Source: Ceratothoa steindachneri (lineage: Eukaryota; Arthropoda; Malacostraca; Isopoda; Cymothoidae). Taken from it: 64,000 bases of DNA. The position numbers and the translations under genes are program-made. Below are positions 41,900 through 52,745 of the stretch, piece by piece (the stretch's first letter is position 1; each line of letters starts with the position of its first letter). Location of the stretch: assembly GCA_963969495.1 (NCBI GenBank), contig OZ018330.1:46304394-46368393 (forward strand). The letters are read 5' to 3'. The notes under the pieces were generated by a model. It searched no databases and was not told the origin of the DNA. It worked only from the letters and a program-made list of their open reading frames with translations.

Positions 41900-42970
41900 G
41901 CTGCTAGATGTTTACCAGATGTTCTTCGTTTTGGACGTTGATGTAGATGTCATCTACGTATCAGTAATATGTGTGTAGCTTATTTTCCATGATATCCAAT
42001 AATCTCTCCTCAAGTTGACCCATGTAATAGTTGGCGAAGGTCAGCCCTAAGGGTGACCCAATAGCCACCCCATCTACTTGCGTGTATAGATTACCGTTTG
42101 GTGTCCTGAACGGCGCCTTTGATGTGCATGTAAGTAACATGCTCCTTAAGATGTTTTGGTTAAGATTTGGAGGAGACATTCTAGGTCGGTGGTACACGTT
42201 TTTTTTTATAATAATGTCACTGGTCTCAGCGATAGGCACGTTCGTAAACAGGCTTTCTACGCCAAAGGATGATATTAGTCCTGAAGGTCTTGTAGCGTGT
42301 AGTATGTTGATGAATTTATCCGTGGATTTTATGCTATATTTCGAAGGGATGTACGGTTTTATTAATGCATTTAGGGTTTTAGCTAAACAGTACGTAAGAG
42401 TCGTGACTTGAGACATCATGGGCCTCAATGGGTTGTGCGGCTTATGAATTTTTACATTGCCATACAGATATCCTAGGGTGTAATCATCGAGGATGATTGC
42501 ATTAGCTTTAGTTATTTGTCCATTTATTTTCTTTTTTAAGTCATCTGTTGGATCTTTTTTCATGCGTTTAAATTTAGTAGTGTTATTTAAGATGGTATTC
42601 AATTTGTTGTTATATTCTTCTTTGTTTAGAATGACATATATATTGGATTTGTCAGCTTTTCTTATGCCTATTTCTTTGTTGTATTTTAGAGAGCTGATGG
42701 CCATACGTATCTCTGGTGTTATGTTATAAGTTTGCTGCCAGTAAAGCATTTTCGTTTGGTGGCTTCTGCACGTAGTTGGTCTTTTAGGTTGAAGTTAATT
42801 TCAATGATGGCTTGATCTTGTAGCTTCAACATAGATTGGAACAGGGATTCTAGTTCGACCTTTTTTAAATTGGATTGAATTTGGCTTGTAGGTGGCAGTT
42901 CAAACCCTAAATGCATTAATAAAACCATACATCCCTTTAAAAATAGCATAAAATCCACGGAGGAATTCAT
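41900..42970 (-). pseudogene. PLE reverse transcriptase, palm Asp replaced by Gly
   Basis: The 262-codon open frame 42749-41961 reads 'YNITPEIRMAISSLKYNKEI', 'ADKSNIYVILNKEEYNNKL', 'LGYLYGNVKIHKPHNPLRPM' (the PLE KIHK-PLRP block), 'HATRPSGLISSFGVESLFTN' and 'TQVDGVAIGSPLGLTFANYY' (motif B), then 'LHTYY', a stop, and 'YVDDIYINVQNEEHL'. The first catalytic Asp, expected in SSxDVESLFTNVP, is Gly. The inverted copy at 42.9-43.1 kb still has Asp there. The upstream N-terminal frame (42970-42719) overlaps in another phase. A stop just before YVDD also breaks the protein. Confidence 0.85.
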
Positions 42971-43120
42971 CGAGATACTTCACGCTACAAGACCGTCAGG
43001 ACTAATATCATCCCTTGACGTAGAAAGCCTGTTTATGAGCGTGCCTATCGCTCAGACCATCGACATTATTATAATAAACGTGTACCACCATCCTATAATG
43101 TCTCCTACGGACAAATGATC
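42896..43120 (+). pseudogene. inverted PLE reverse-transcriptase fragment
   Basis: The plus strand reads 'ALIKPYIPLKNS'-like codons, 'FIEILHATRPSGLISS' and 'LDVESLFMSVPIAQTIDI'. It is an inverted copy (roughly 88% at the DNA level by eye) of minus-strand 42395-42170. Asp of the palm motif is intact here. Both sides are truncated. Confidence 0.8.
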
Positions 43121-43228
43121 CACTATCTACAAGATGGAATAAAAAAGATAGTTAGAAGAAGAGAAAGTTGCGAAAGGAAATGAATTAAGGCAAAATACAC
43201 AAGAGGCTTCAACAAAATTTGCATATAT

Positions 43229-44439
43229 AAAGGATCTTTCAATAAGGTCGCTTAATTTTTAAATGTAAATAAAACAAGTTGTGTGTGATATATGCACTCA
43301 ATTTATTTTAAATTTGAAAGTCTATTTTATGGCATTAAGTGTGAAATATGACATCGTTCAAATGTCCGCCGCGGCTTCGCTTGGTAGGAACATATTCGGG
43401 AGACCCAATTTTTGATGACTTTGTCGCATAAATCTGGCTGAATTTGCTGGATGGTGTTCGTTAAGTTGACTTTGAGGACGTCAACTGTTTGCGGATTATT
43501 CGCTTAGAGTTGCGATTTAGGGTAGCCCTAAAGAAAGTAGTCTAATGGCTTTAAATCGCATGATCTCGGTGGCCAGTTGACGTCACCGCCGCACGAGATG
43601 ACCCTGCCCTGAAATCCTGGTGCAAAATGTCTATCGTGGCGTGCGCAGTGTGGCACGCCGTTTACGGTTATGGCAATCCCATCTTCGTTCTCAAAAAAAT
43701 ACGGCCTGATGATTCCGTTAGATGAAAATCCGCCTCAAACAGTGACTTTTTTGGGATGCAATTGGTGCTGGTGTATCCTATGTGGATTGTTTTCGTCCCA
43801 AATCCGACAATTTTGCTTGTTCACAAATCCATTCATCCAAAAATGGGCCTCGTCACTGAAGATGACTTTTGGAAGGAAATTTGGGGCCATTTTAAACTGC
43901 TCCAGAGCCTCATCAGCAAACACACGGCGTTGTCTATGGTCGTTTACCTTAAGTTCCTGGGTAAGTTGGATTTTGTACGGGTGAAGACCCAAGTCCCTAC
44001 GCATAATTCGCCAAACTGAAGTGGCAGAAAGGCCAAGTTCTTGTGAACGACGAGAAATTGACTGCCTCGGATTTTCCCTCACACTCTCATTTACGGCCGC
44101 GATATTTTTAGTAGACCTTGCGTTTAGGCAACGAACGGGTGTTGGCTGATTGTTGATCGATCCTTTTGCCTCGAATTTGGCCACCAATCGTCGAACAGTG
44201 GACTCGGACAGGACTATTGTGGCGAGGATAGAAATCTCTTAATGCGCGGAACGTTTGTCGAACGGAGCACTTATTTGGATAATAATATTTGATGATTTGC
44301 AACGATGTTCAACGCTATAAACTTTCCATTATGACTTGCCAAGTACTACTGAAGAGTTGACAGTGAAGTTGCCAGATGTCGCTTTAACAACATAGCCACT
44401 ATCGCTTGACAAACCTCGAGCGTCCTTGTTGAAAGACCC

Positions 44440-44443
<4 letters not shown>
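43229..44443 (-). mobile_element. mariner/Tc-like transposon with intact ends
   Basis: Terminal repeats of the form AAAGGRTCTTTCAAYAAGGWCGC at about 43229-43252 and 44421-44443, flanked by TA; the right flank runs into (TA)n. Length about 1.21 kb. It contains a transposase pseudogene on the minus strand with an internal deletion. Confidence 0.8.
43330..44330 (-). pseudogene. mariner/Tc-like transposase, internally deleted
   Basis: The start frame (44302-44108) gives 'YYPNKCSVRQTFRALRDFYP'; the next (44187-43735) 'KNIAAVNESVRENPRQSISR', 'LGLSATSVWRIMRRDLGLHP' and the first Asp block 'PKVIFSDEAHFWMNGFVNKQ'. After a shift, 'GIAITVNGVPHCARH' passes into 'VISCGGDVNWPPRSCDLKPL', so the QDGA block with the second Asp is missing. 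The end reads 'IQQIQPDLCDKVIKNWVSRI'. The family is widespread in arthropods. Inactive. Confidence 0.8.

Positions 44444-44500
<57 letters not shown>
44443..44500. repeat. (TA)n microsatellite
   Basis: About 26 TA units between the ends of two transposons. TA resumes at 45693-45708 on the far side of the Tc1, so the Tc1 probably inserted into this tract. Confidence 0.9.
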
Positions 44501-44509
44501 TTATAAAAC

Positions 44510-45690
44510 GGTTGGACAAACTAATTGGAACACGTGTTAAATTGATTCATACAGCTTTATGACTTCGATGAGAGGAATCTTGAGCCATTTTTCTCTCAAC
44601 ACCTGCTCCAGCTGTTTCAGACAGGACGGTGGAGGGTAAAGAATTCTAACTTGTCCTCCAAGACGCACAGCAAATGATCAATAATCTTAAGATCTGGAGA
44701 TTGTGGGGGCCACTCCATGTGTTGTAGCTCACTCCTATGCTCTTCATACAAATTCTTAACCACATTAGCGGTATGTATTGGCGCATTATCATCTTGGAAA
44801 AAGCACTCACCACCAGGGAATAATTTCTGGACCATGGGATGGACTTGATTTTCCAAAATATTCAGATATTCGTTGCTGTTTATCCTACCATGCAGGGCAT
44901 CGATTGGACAAAGGGAATTTCAAGATATGGTTACCCAAACCATCACTGACCTTCCTCCGTGCTTCACTATAGGAAGAAGGCAGTCAGAATTAAAAGTTTC
45001 CCCGGGCTGCCTGCATATATTAACTCACCCTGCAGTAGGAAAAAGAGAAAAACTGGACTCGTCGGAGAATATTACTTGCTTCCATTGGTCTATCGTCCAA
45101 CCCTTGTGATCTCTACACTAGTTCAGCCTTTTCTGAATGTTTTGATTAGCAAGCAGAGATTTATTGATGGCGGCTCTTCCATGATATCCGGCTGTATTAA
45201 GCTCACGGTGAACAGCTTTGGTTGAAACTGGACTAGAGAGATGTTGATGCAACTCTGCAGTCACTTTAGGGGCAGTTGTCCGCGGATTTTTCCATCACAA
45301 TGCGTTTAAACACTCGTCGGTCTCTTTCAGCGAGCTTCGAAGTCCTGCCGGAATTACTTTCCTGCAGGAGGTTTTGCCCTGCTTCTTGAATTCTGTCATG
45401 GCCCTTGATATTGTAGCTCCCGAAAAACCAAGGAGTTTAGCTGTTCTGGTGATGGAAGCTCCTGCAATTCGAGCTTCAAAAATTTGCCCTTTTTCAAACT
45501 CAGTGAGTTTACGCATCTTAGCATCTATACCATTATCTGAAAAAGAAATACAAATAATCATTAAATTTGCTAAATAAAAGTATGTATCTACAATCAAAAA
45601 ACAAACAATCACAATGAAATTTGGATGGATATTCGTAATATCCATATTGGTGTTAAATTTCTACTCGTCCGAGTATTTTGTCCAACCCAC
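44510..45690 (-). mobile_element. Tc1-like transposon inserted in a TA microsatellite
   Basis: Terminal repeats GGTTGGACAAA at 44510 and its inverse at about 45679-45689, with TA-rich DNA on both sides. Length about 1.2 kb. The minus strand encodes a transposase pseudogene. Confidence 0.8.
44617..45560 (-). pseudogene. Tc1-like transposase (DD36-spaced, Glu replaced by Asp)
   Basis: The N-terminal helix-turn-helix is in the frame 45645-45295: 'MRKLTEFEKGQIFEARIAGA', 'ITRTAKLLGFSGATISRAMT'. The middle, with the first Asp block, is spread over broken frames ('WTIDQWKQVIFSDES'-like near 45080). The last frame (44856-44617) has 'FFQDDNAPIHTANVV' (second Asp) and 'WPPQSPDLKIIDHLLCVLE', where the catalytic Glu of IEN is Asp; 36 residues separate the two. 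The spacing suggests a DD36E relative. Inactive. Confidence 0.8.
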
Positions 45691-45708
45691 CCATATATAT
45701 ATATATAT

Positions 45709-47027
45709 TGGTAGTGAAAGGGCTAAGTGGTGGGGTACGTACGAGTACGTATAGGTTTGTTACGTACTTCAAAAACTCCTTGATTACGTTTTCTCTAAGA
45801 GTGCTATATTTTATTTTATTACGTTTTTTTACTCTTTAAGGATTTTTAGTGCCATGCTCAGCGTTTTGAGGATTGAATTAAATACTTCTTAAAAATAGAT
45901 TTTTAATTACAACCTAAAAAAATTTAAATCTAACAAAACAAACTATACAGCTATGAATTAAACGAGTTTAAGTGAGACTTACAAAATTAAACAAATGAAT
46001 ATAAAGTATTGGTTTACCCACTTTAATATTGTACGCTAATTGACCTTCAAAAAAATAATGGAATTTATTTACCTTTAAAACAACCGCACTGGAATCTGGT
46101 TAGAGACTGACCTTGGCCTCAATTTTTATGTAGACGCAAGAATGTTTTTTGCGGCCAGGCGCGTGGACGTATTCACAGACACTCCAGCTGTTTGGCTGGA
46201 TCGGGGACCGGCTTGAAGCCGCAGGTGATTTCGGTGCGGGTGACGGATGCGCTAAACACGTTGTCTTGGTAAGATGATTGCAACAATGGGACCGGGAATG
46301 TAAGCTTCTTCCAATATTCTGGTTAATCTTGGAAAGATTCGCACTGACGAGCGATGAGCAGACGAGTGAATCCTTTGAAGAATGAGGAGTGCTTGAGGGA
46401 GTTGACTTTGGGGTATTCCTCAATGGCGAGGACTATCTCTGGGTTTTGTTGTAAACCAGGATAGGGGGTTCCTCTGACGAGAGATCATTGAGCTTGTTTC
46501 TCAATACAAGCTAAACTAAATTTAGGTGTGACCACCAGGAACTGGCTCAGCATGAGCTTCTTCTGTGTCCCTTTCGTTGGGTTGCTGGGCACTCTAGCCC
46601 GACCTAGTCTTCTCGATCGCTAACTCGATCTTCCTCGTTCTTCTACAGTTATCCACCTATATACTTCACCACCCCACTGGGGGTAGGGGAAGGAGAGGGA
46701 GGATGAGGTCTTAGGAATTAAGCCTCCTCCTCTAACGCCGCTTCTCCAAGCGTCTTTCACTTATCCCAAAAGGCATCTTCTGGATTTTGGTCGACGCTCC
46801 TCTAATTTCGTCTATGCATTGAAATTAAATCCCGACTCTTAGGGGAAATATTGCTGGTTTAACCAATGTTAGGCTCACCAGACCCGAAATCTGATGATAA
46901 GTGCATGTCGTAGTTGTGCGAGGGCCTTTCGGGTGGTCCTCGAGGCGAGGGGACAGAGGACGTTGTGGTGAAAGAACAGGGCTTCAGTTTTTAGGGTGGG
47001 ATATTGATTTCTCTGTAATATGTATAT
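45709..47027. other. no gene assigned
   Basis: 45709-46080 is AT-rich. 46100-46720 is GC-richer and on the minus strand shows stretches such as 'KVNSLKHSSFFKGFTRLL' and 'WKKLTFPVPLLQ' between stops, possibly an LTR-retrotransposon remnant, but I cannot assign it. 46730-47027 shows nothing I recognise. Confidence 0.3.
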
Positions 47028-47720
47028 ATGAATGCAATGCCTGCAGGAAAAATGAAAAAGGTGCTTCCAAGTACTTTCGAACTTTCCTCAGTTCATTCTC
47101 AAGGATAACTACAAGAAAAAATAATATAATAAGGGTATATAGAGGCTAGTTAAAGATAAAGGACCGCCTCTAAGACAAGAAATCACCAATGAGGAAGTAG
47201 GAGAGGGGTAAAATTCACATTGAGATTTAGCTATAACAGGTAGGAAGGTCAAACCGCGAGTCAAGAACAGAGCTAAAATAGTTAAAATGATTAACAGATA
47301 AAACGCTAGTCTAAAGAGAGAGATTAGGAGAGACACGAGAATAATTTGGAACGAATGGGAGAGGGACAAGGAGAGATGAAGAGATGTAAAATAATGTTAA
47401 TACAAAATCAATGCAATAATTAAATTGATACATCGCTTCCCATAAAAATGAAAAATTGCAAAAAAAAAGAAAAGAAAAAGGAATAGAGGCCAAAGCTAAT
47501 TTCTTTAAGAATGAGTTTATTCATAACAACATCAACTTTAAAAGGCCAAGAGTAAAGGTAAAGTATTAAATTGGCTTATACATGAACATTCAACAAGGTT
47601 TCTTTTAATTGAGTCATCTGAGCGAAAAATAAATTTTGCTGAATTACAATTAATCAAATAGTTATTTTTGGACATATTCCACTTAATTAATTGGAATTTA
47701 GCTTGCTCATGATTAGAGAG
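47028..47720 (-). mobile_element. PLE 3' end, second copy of the 28.1 kb family
   Basis: Minus-strand coding remnant from about 47715: 'SNHEQAKFQLIKWNMSKNNY', 'SIKRNLVECSCISQFN', then a shift and 'LILKEIS', followed by about 400 bp of 3' sequence. It ends in a hairpin (GAACU...AGUUC next to CGAAAGUACUU at about 47075-47095) and 'tgcaggcattgcattc' before a short TA run. Homologous along its length to 28147-28700. The left side meets a Tc1 fragment at about 47722. Confidence 0.6.
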
Positions 47721-47745
47721 AAGCAGGTGTGAACGCTTCAGCGCT

Positions 47746-48330
47746 TACAATGAAGGGAAAACATTTCGTCAAAGGTCTCAAGTTGAAAAATGCTGCGAAA
47801 AAGCCTTATCTCACCAAGAAGAACCCTAAGGTTCTGTTCCAGTTCTGTAGAAAATAGAAAGAATGGTCTTTTGATAACTTGGGAAAATTGAATTCTGTAC
47901 TGAATTTCAATTCCGCTTTATTAGAGCTTCTGGAGGTTCTTTCGTTATTAGGCGAAAAGTGGAGCGCTCTCATGAGTCCTATATCGTGTCCATGGTGAAG
48001 CATCCGGACATTCTCCATGTCTGAAACTGCTTCTTATTTAATGAACTAGTAGGCGACAAGCAGAGCGCTTTCACGAGTCCTGTATCGTCCCCACGGTGAA
48101 GCATCTGGACATTCTCCATATCTGGGACTGCTTCTCATTTATTGGAACTAGAGCACTAACAAATTTGTCAAAGACAACTGCTATGAACTCAAAATTGAAC
48201 CAAAACGTGCTTCGTCAGTACCTTTACCTAACAGTTCAGGATCAATCTGGGGCTGATAACTGTCTTTTTTCACCAAGATGGCGCACCATGTCACAAAGCA
48301 AAATCGATAACTAAGTTCTTTGCTGAATAT
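47746..48330 (+). pseudogene. Tc1-like transposase, 5' part (with internal duplication)
   Basis: Frames give 'KNAAKKPYLTKKNPKVLFQF', 'RASGGSFVIRRKVERSHESY' and 'LLIYWN'/'GTRALTNLSKTTAMNS', ending with the second-Asp region in broken frames ('FHQDGAPCHKAKSI'). The first catalytic Asp block is altered ('KIEFCTEFQFRF'). A segment of about 95 bp, from the Arg-rich block to 'LHVW', is present twice in tandem (about 47950-48044 and 48045-48140). Confidence 0.7.
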
Positions 48331-49577
48331 ATGTAGACGGTGGATCAGTATTTTGAGTTCATTTGTAGAAATGTATAAAAATATGCACAGCACATCAGAA
48401 AACAGCTGTATATAAATGAAAGTTGGTACCAATAAGCTAGAGAATCCTTAAAACACGAGTATTTAATCAATCCAGCATTAGCCTCAATAACTAATTCAAT
48501 TTGGGGTCTGAAGTGTTGACATGGCCAAACAGATGATCTATATCAATTTCGAACACTCTTTATCATAGCAGACTTAAAAGATTGAATGTGTTATAGGGCT
48601 GTTGATTGACCTCTCTCTTGACGACGGCACATAGGTAAGAGTCCAGTGGATAGGTCGGGTGAACTAGCAGGAAATGTGGCTGGAGGAACATGATCGTGGA
48701 AATTGGCACGCATCCAAGCTTGGTTTGTTCTAGCCTTATGGAATGGTGATGAGTCTTGTTTTAAGATGTAAAGTCTTCCTTTGGATATTTGATCTAACTA
48801 AGGCCTCACAACCTTTTCCAAATCTTCTGTGTATGGCACAGTATTGACTCTTAAGACCTGTAAAAATTGTGAGCGGGCTTGGCATCTACATCGTCGCTAA
48901 CGAATCCCAGAATCATCACAGTTACTTTAAACTTAGTATTCATTAGAGTTGGAACCTTGGTCACCACTCTGCATAACAATCTATCATTCCTTGGGTTTAC
49001 CTTTTGGTCCTGGTCGAAGGGTTTTTTTTTCATTAGAGAAAAAACAAAGTATTCCGTCTTATTGATATTTCAAAATGTAGATCATGGATCAAATTATCTT
49101 CTTTCATCTTATCTGATATGAACTGACCTCTTCCATCACATACGACTTGTAACGAATATCTTCATGCACAACTCTTCTGATAGTGCATTCTGAAACCTTA
49201 AATTCATTTGCACAGGCTGTGATCGACTTTTCGGGTTTTGCTTGAAAGTTTTCCTTTACTATCTGAAAATTCTTAGGTTCTTATGGTATTGGAATCCTTT
49301 GCATGTGTTTTGAGTTTTGCTGCTAATATTAATCCCTATCTGCAGCTTCCAAGTCTTTTCTAACTTTGGCAAGGAAGGATCAGGCTACATTCGGAAGCAA
49401 GCAAACTCTGCATCATTATGTTGAGCTTTTATGGCAATGATTACATATACATTTTCATTTGTTTCGTCAATATAATGTCATTCATTATTAATTTAAAATA
49501 TTTTTTTTTTTTTAAATGGTTATAAAAAGTTAGAGCTATTTTTTAAGAGATGTCCTCAAAATACTGACGCACCCAAT
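48331..49577 (-). mobile_element. Tc1/mariner-type element nested in the Tc1
   Basis: Inverted ends share 'tcagtattttgag' (48346-48358 and the inverse at about 49553-49565) and lie next to TA. The two flanks rejoin the interrupted Tc1 coding sequence. The minus strand encodes a transposase pseudogene of a different family. Confidence 0.7.
48420..49480 (-). pseudogene. Tc1/mariner-type transposase (nested element)
   Basis: The minus strand reads 'FLARVRKDLEAADRD' and 'FKVSECTIRRVVHEDIRYKS' (DNA-binding half), then 'FVFSLMKKKPFDQDQKVNPR', where the family has SDEKxFxQDxxxN, so the first Asp is lost ('SLMKKKP'). It continues 'VTVMILGFVSDDVDAKPAHN' and, after many stops, 'AVVKREVNQQPYNT' near the end. 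The second and third acidic blocks are not clear. A recognisable but badly decayed copy. Confidence 0.7.
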
Positions 49578-49800
49578 ATTATCGAAATTTTGGGACCATG
49601 GCCCGGGAATTCGCCAGATTTGAACCAAATAGAGAATTTGAGGCGATAATCAAACTGGCAGTTGATAAACAAAGACCGTCAAATTGAAAGCAGTTAAGGG
49701 TACCTATTGAACAAAATGGAGCAATATCAATCCAGATAATGTCACAAAATTTCGTTTCCCTCATGCCAAAACGAATTGAAGCATCATTGTGAATATTGAC
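49577..49800 (+). pseudogene. Tc1-like transposase, 3' part
   Basis: Continuation of the interrupted gene: 'EILGPWPGNSPDLNQIENLR' with the catalytic Glu present, then stops, and 'CHKISFPHAKTN'-type terminal codons. Its own terminal repeat follows at about 49920. Confidence 0.7.
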
Positions 49801-49937
49801 TGCGCGCTTCTATTCACTGTATTTATTAATAAAATGGGCTTGGATTCTAAATTGGTGAATATCATTTTGAAATTATGATACAAGCGTACTAAAACAAAAC
49901 AAGAAAAAATATAGTAGTCTCAAAACTTTTGGCCATG

Positions 49938-49953
49938 TCTCTCTCTCTCTCTT

Positions 49954-49996
<43 letters not shown>

Positions 49997-50036
49997 TTCT
50001 CTCTCTCTCTCTCTCTATATATATAATATATATATT
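49938..50036. repeat. (CT)n/(CTTT)n then (TA)n microsatellite
   Basis: About 78 bp of CT-rich simple repeat followed by about 20 bp of TA, adjoining the Tc1 right end. Confidence 0.95.
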
Positions 50037-51639
50037 GCAATTAATTATATAGCGATCATCAACGGTCCACTATAGTAATAGCTTCCATTAGCGGAATATT
50101 TCCGTTTTGGATCTTTGGACTTAAAATATTAAAACGTGATAGATTCTTATCGAAGGACCATCTGCTCCAGATGGCAAAGTGTAAGACCAATATCCTATCC
50201 ATGGATGAATAAATGAATTAATATTCTTCAAAATAGACATCGTTAAATTTGTTAAGGCATTTTCGCACAATTCCACTCTTGTGTGTGGTAGCAGAAATAA
50301 AATGAAAGATGTGCGTCCGACAAGTTAGTTTATGGTCAAATAAAACCACAAACTTAAAAGATTCACTAATATCTAAGGCAACTGTATCAATAAAATGATC
50401 AGGAGTGGGACTCTTTAATAATCATGATTTATAACTTAGAAGGGGTAAAGTTCATACCCATTTGACCAATTTAGAACTCCTTCAAGATCTATATTGCTGG
50501 ACATAGGAACTCACACTCTCATAAAATATTATAATAAAGGTTAATTTAACATAATAAGCCTATAAAATAACTTATCTTTTCTCTCCAACAACGATTAACA
50601 TTAAAGAGGCTCAATAAACTTGCTTAATAGGCACCTGAAACTTAATTTTTTTAAACTTTATAAAACACCAATCAACCCATACATGTGAGGACCTTCCGGG
50701 AGGTACTCGTTCAAAGTAGTTCGAATAGGATCACAACCCTAAAATTAACAATAGTTCCTCCGTGAGAACCCTGTGAATAATCATCATCATTGTATTACAA
50801 AATTTCAAGCAATCTACCTTCTTGACTATGGATTTCTCTCTCTGATGCTATACTTTCCACTCCATCTCAGGTTATTTCAATTGGACATTGAACATCCACT
50901 ATTCTCTCAACCCTTTGCTTATTTGGTACACAGACGCTCTGTAGAGGCTTATATACTGAAGAGGCCTATATACTTCTCTCTTTTCTTATATTAATCATAA
51001 TCATTATTATAAAATGCTTTTACAACTCATCTGGCATCGACATCAATGAAATACTCATCCCTAAACCTTGAGGAAGGACGATGTTATGAAGCAGGTCAGA
51101 TTCCTCCATACTGAGGCGTTAAACTAATTAGCAATCATAAATCCTTGACAAAATTGGGCTAATTGCGATTGAACTGTATTCACTAGGATGTGATGAAGCG
51201 CTCATTCTAAATTCCTAATTTTGATCACTTCATTAATACTCCTATTCCGAATTAATCTTTTATCCTGTTGCAATTACCAAAATAATATTCGCTAGTAGGG
51301 AAGAACTATTAAATACCGGGTACAATATACATCTTTTTTGCAAAATATTTTTATAATAAAATATGGAGGACATTTTTTTTTTTGCTTAACGAAATGGACG
51401 TAAATGGGAAAAATTGAGGGTTGCCTCAGGAAAGTTGAATGAGGCAAAACCATATTTTCATTATTCTACTTCCGACCAAAAATGCCACCTGAAAAAATAA
51501 CTTTCCATTTAGTAAAATATATAACGAACACCACTCATATGTAGGTAAATTGTGTACATTAAAACAAAGGAAAATATGATATTCACTATAATTATTCCGT
51601 TTTACAGTTGGGATAAAAAAACATAATTGTAATAGGGAT
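50037..51639. other. no gene seen
   Basis: AT-rich DNA. No coding similarity or terminal repeats recognised. Confidence 0.4.
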
Positions 51640-52070
51640 TTATTTTTGTACGGCGCTATTAAAGGTTATATGCCTCCAGCCAAGCGGTGTCTATCCAAAG
51701 GATTGAGGGAAGAGTCTTCAAGGTATGCTTAAATGCACCAAGGGAGGGAGTTAAAATATATTAGTAGGCACATCATTCCACAGTCTATGAGCAAATAACG
51801 AGAAAGCAAGATCTCCCATTTGGCGTATACAACTATCAGAAACAAACTACGGAGGCAGAGTACGAACGTAGTATTTGGAGAGGATGGCATGGGGTCAGGG
51901 AGGAAGGCATGCAAGAGGGTAAATTGCAGTATTTAACATCATATGTAAGAAAGGTGAACTTGAAGAAGATTCTGGATCAAATGTTAAATCAGTGCAGAAG
52001 ATGAGGCAAGTGGAGATATACGAAAGAAACCTCTCCCCAGATGGAGAATAACTAGAGCTGAGAAGTTCGA
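51640..52070 (+). repeat. short interspersed repeat, copy 2
   Basis: Shares with 38510-38750 the order 'gcgct', 'gtcttcaaggtatgcttaaatg', 'catcattccacag', but is longer on the right side. Non-coding. Confidence 0.45.
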
Positions 52071-52264
52071 GTGTGGAAAAGATGGAAGCATTTTGTCCTG
52101 GGCAGAGTGACTAAACAGTTTTATAATCACCATCTTTTTTTTAACTGTAGCGTTACTCTTTTCTTCTCTTCTCATAAAAAGGTATACGATAAAGACAATT
52201 GTTTTGACTTTGTGTTTCCACATTATATCTTTTTGGGGGAGCCTAATTTCAGCGAACTTCAAAT

Positions 52265-52745
52265 TATCCAAGCAATGTCGGGAGCCACTAAAAAAAGTGA
52301 ATCGAATGCTAGGGTACATCGCCCGGAATTTCTTTTTTAGTCTAGATACATAATTTTACCCTTATATAAATCATTATTTCGACCACATCTAGAGCATGCG
52401 GTTTAATTATGTTTTCAGAGCCTTAGAATGATGTTTAAATGCTAGAAAGAGTGCAATGCATGGCAACTAAATATATACCTGAACTTAGGAACAAACCCAA
52501 TGAAGAAAGACTTTCGAGTAGACGTTTACGCGGCCAGCTGATCAAAGTTTTAAAATCTTAAAAAAAAAACAAATTCAACATAAATTATTCGTAATAATTC
52601 GATATGGATGATAGAGCGAATCACCAGTGCATAGGATAGAATATTTTTTCGCTATAAAATCACTCCAAAATTGAACAGCCTACTAAACCGAGTAGTGGAA
52701 AATACGTGGGTTAATCTATTTAAAAACAGACTGAATGAGTAATAT
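52265..52745 (+). pseudogene. CR1-like LINE reverse transcriptase, 3' fragment
   Basis: DNA-level relative of 4165-4715. Visible blocks: 'KKVNRMLGYIARNF', then in other frames a match to 'LYKSLVRPLLEYAVQFWAP', 'MATKYIPELRNKPNEERLS'-like codons, 'GRRLRGQLIKVLKS' and the final 'NRLLNRVVENTWVNLFKNRL'. The catalytic region is absent and the remainder carries many stops. A much older insertion of the same family. Confidence 0.7.

Larger units (their letters stand above)
40830..42970 (-). mobile_element. Penelope-like element with GIY-YIG domain
   Basis: The longest PLE in the window. Minus strand from 42970: N-terminal domain ('LKKVELESLFQSMLKLQDQA'), reverse transcriptase (42749-41900), connector, and GIY-YIG endonuclease (41363-41004), then about 170 bp of 3' sequence. 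That 3' part includes a degenerate hairpin (AAGAUGA...GAAAGCUUAG at about 40820-40850) similar to the hammerhead-like motif at 24.2 kb. The right side abuts an inverted piece of the same family. Confidence 0.85.
47722..49940 (+). mobile_element. Tc1-like transposon split by a nested element
   Basis: Plus-strand Tc1 in two parts: 47722-48330 and 49577-49940. The first part ends after 'HKAKSITKFFAE', and the second resumes 'EILGPWPGNSPDLNQIENL', which is continuous in this family. The right end 'caaaacttttggccatg' lies near 49920-49937. The left end is missing; the element starts inside the coding region beside PLE sequence. Another copy of the same family begins at about 63590. Confidence 0.75.

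Noticed and set aside
46100..46423. 107-codon Ser/Pro-rich frame on the minus strand
   Set aside because: Another frame of the same stretch looks more coding-like but I recognise neither, so no gene is called.
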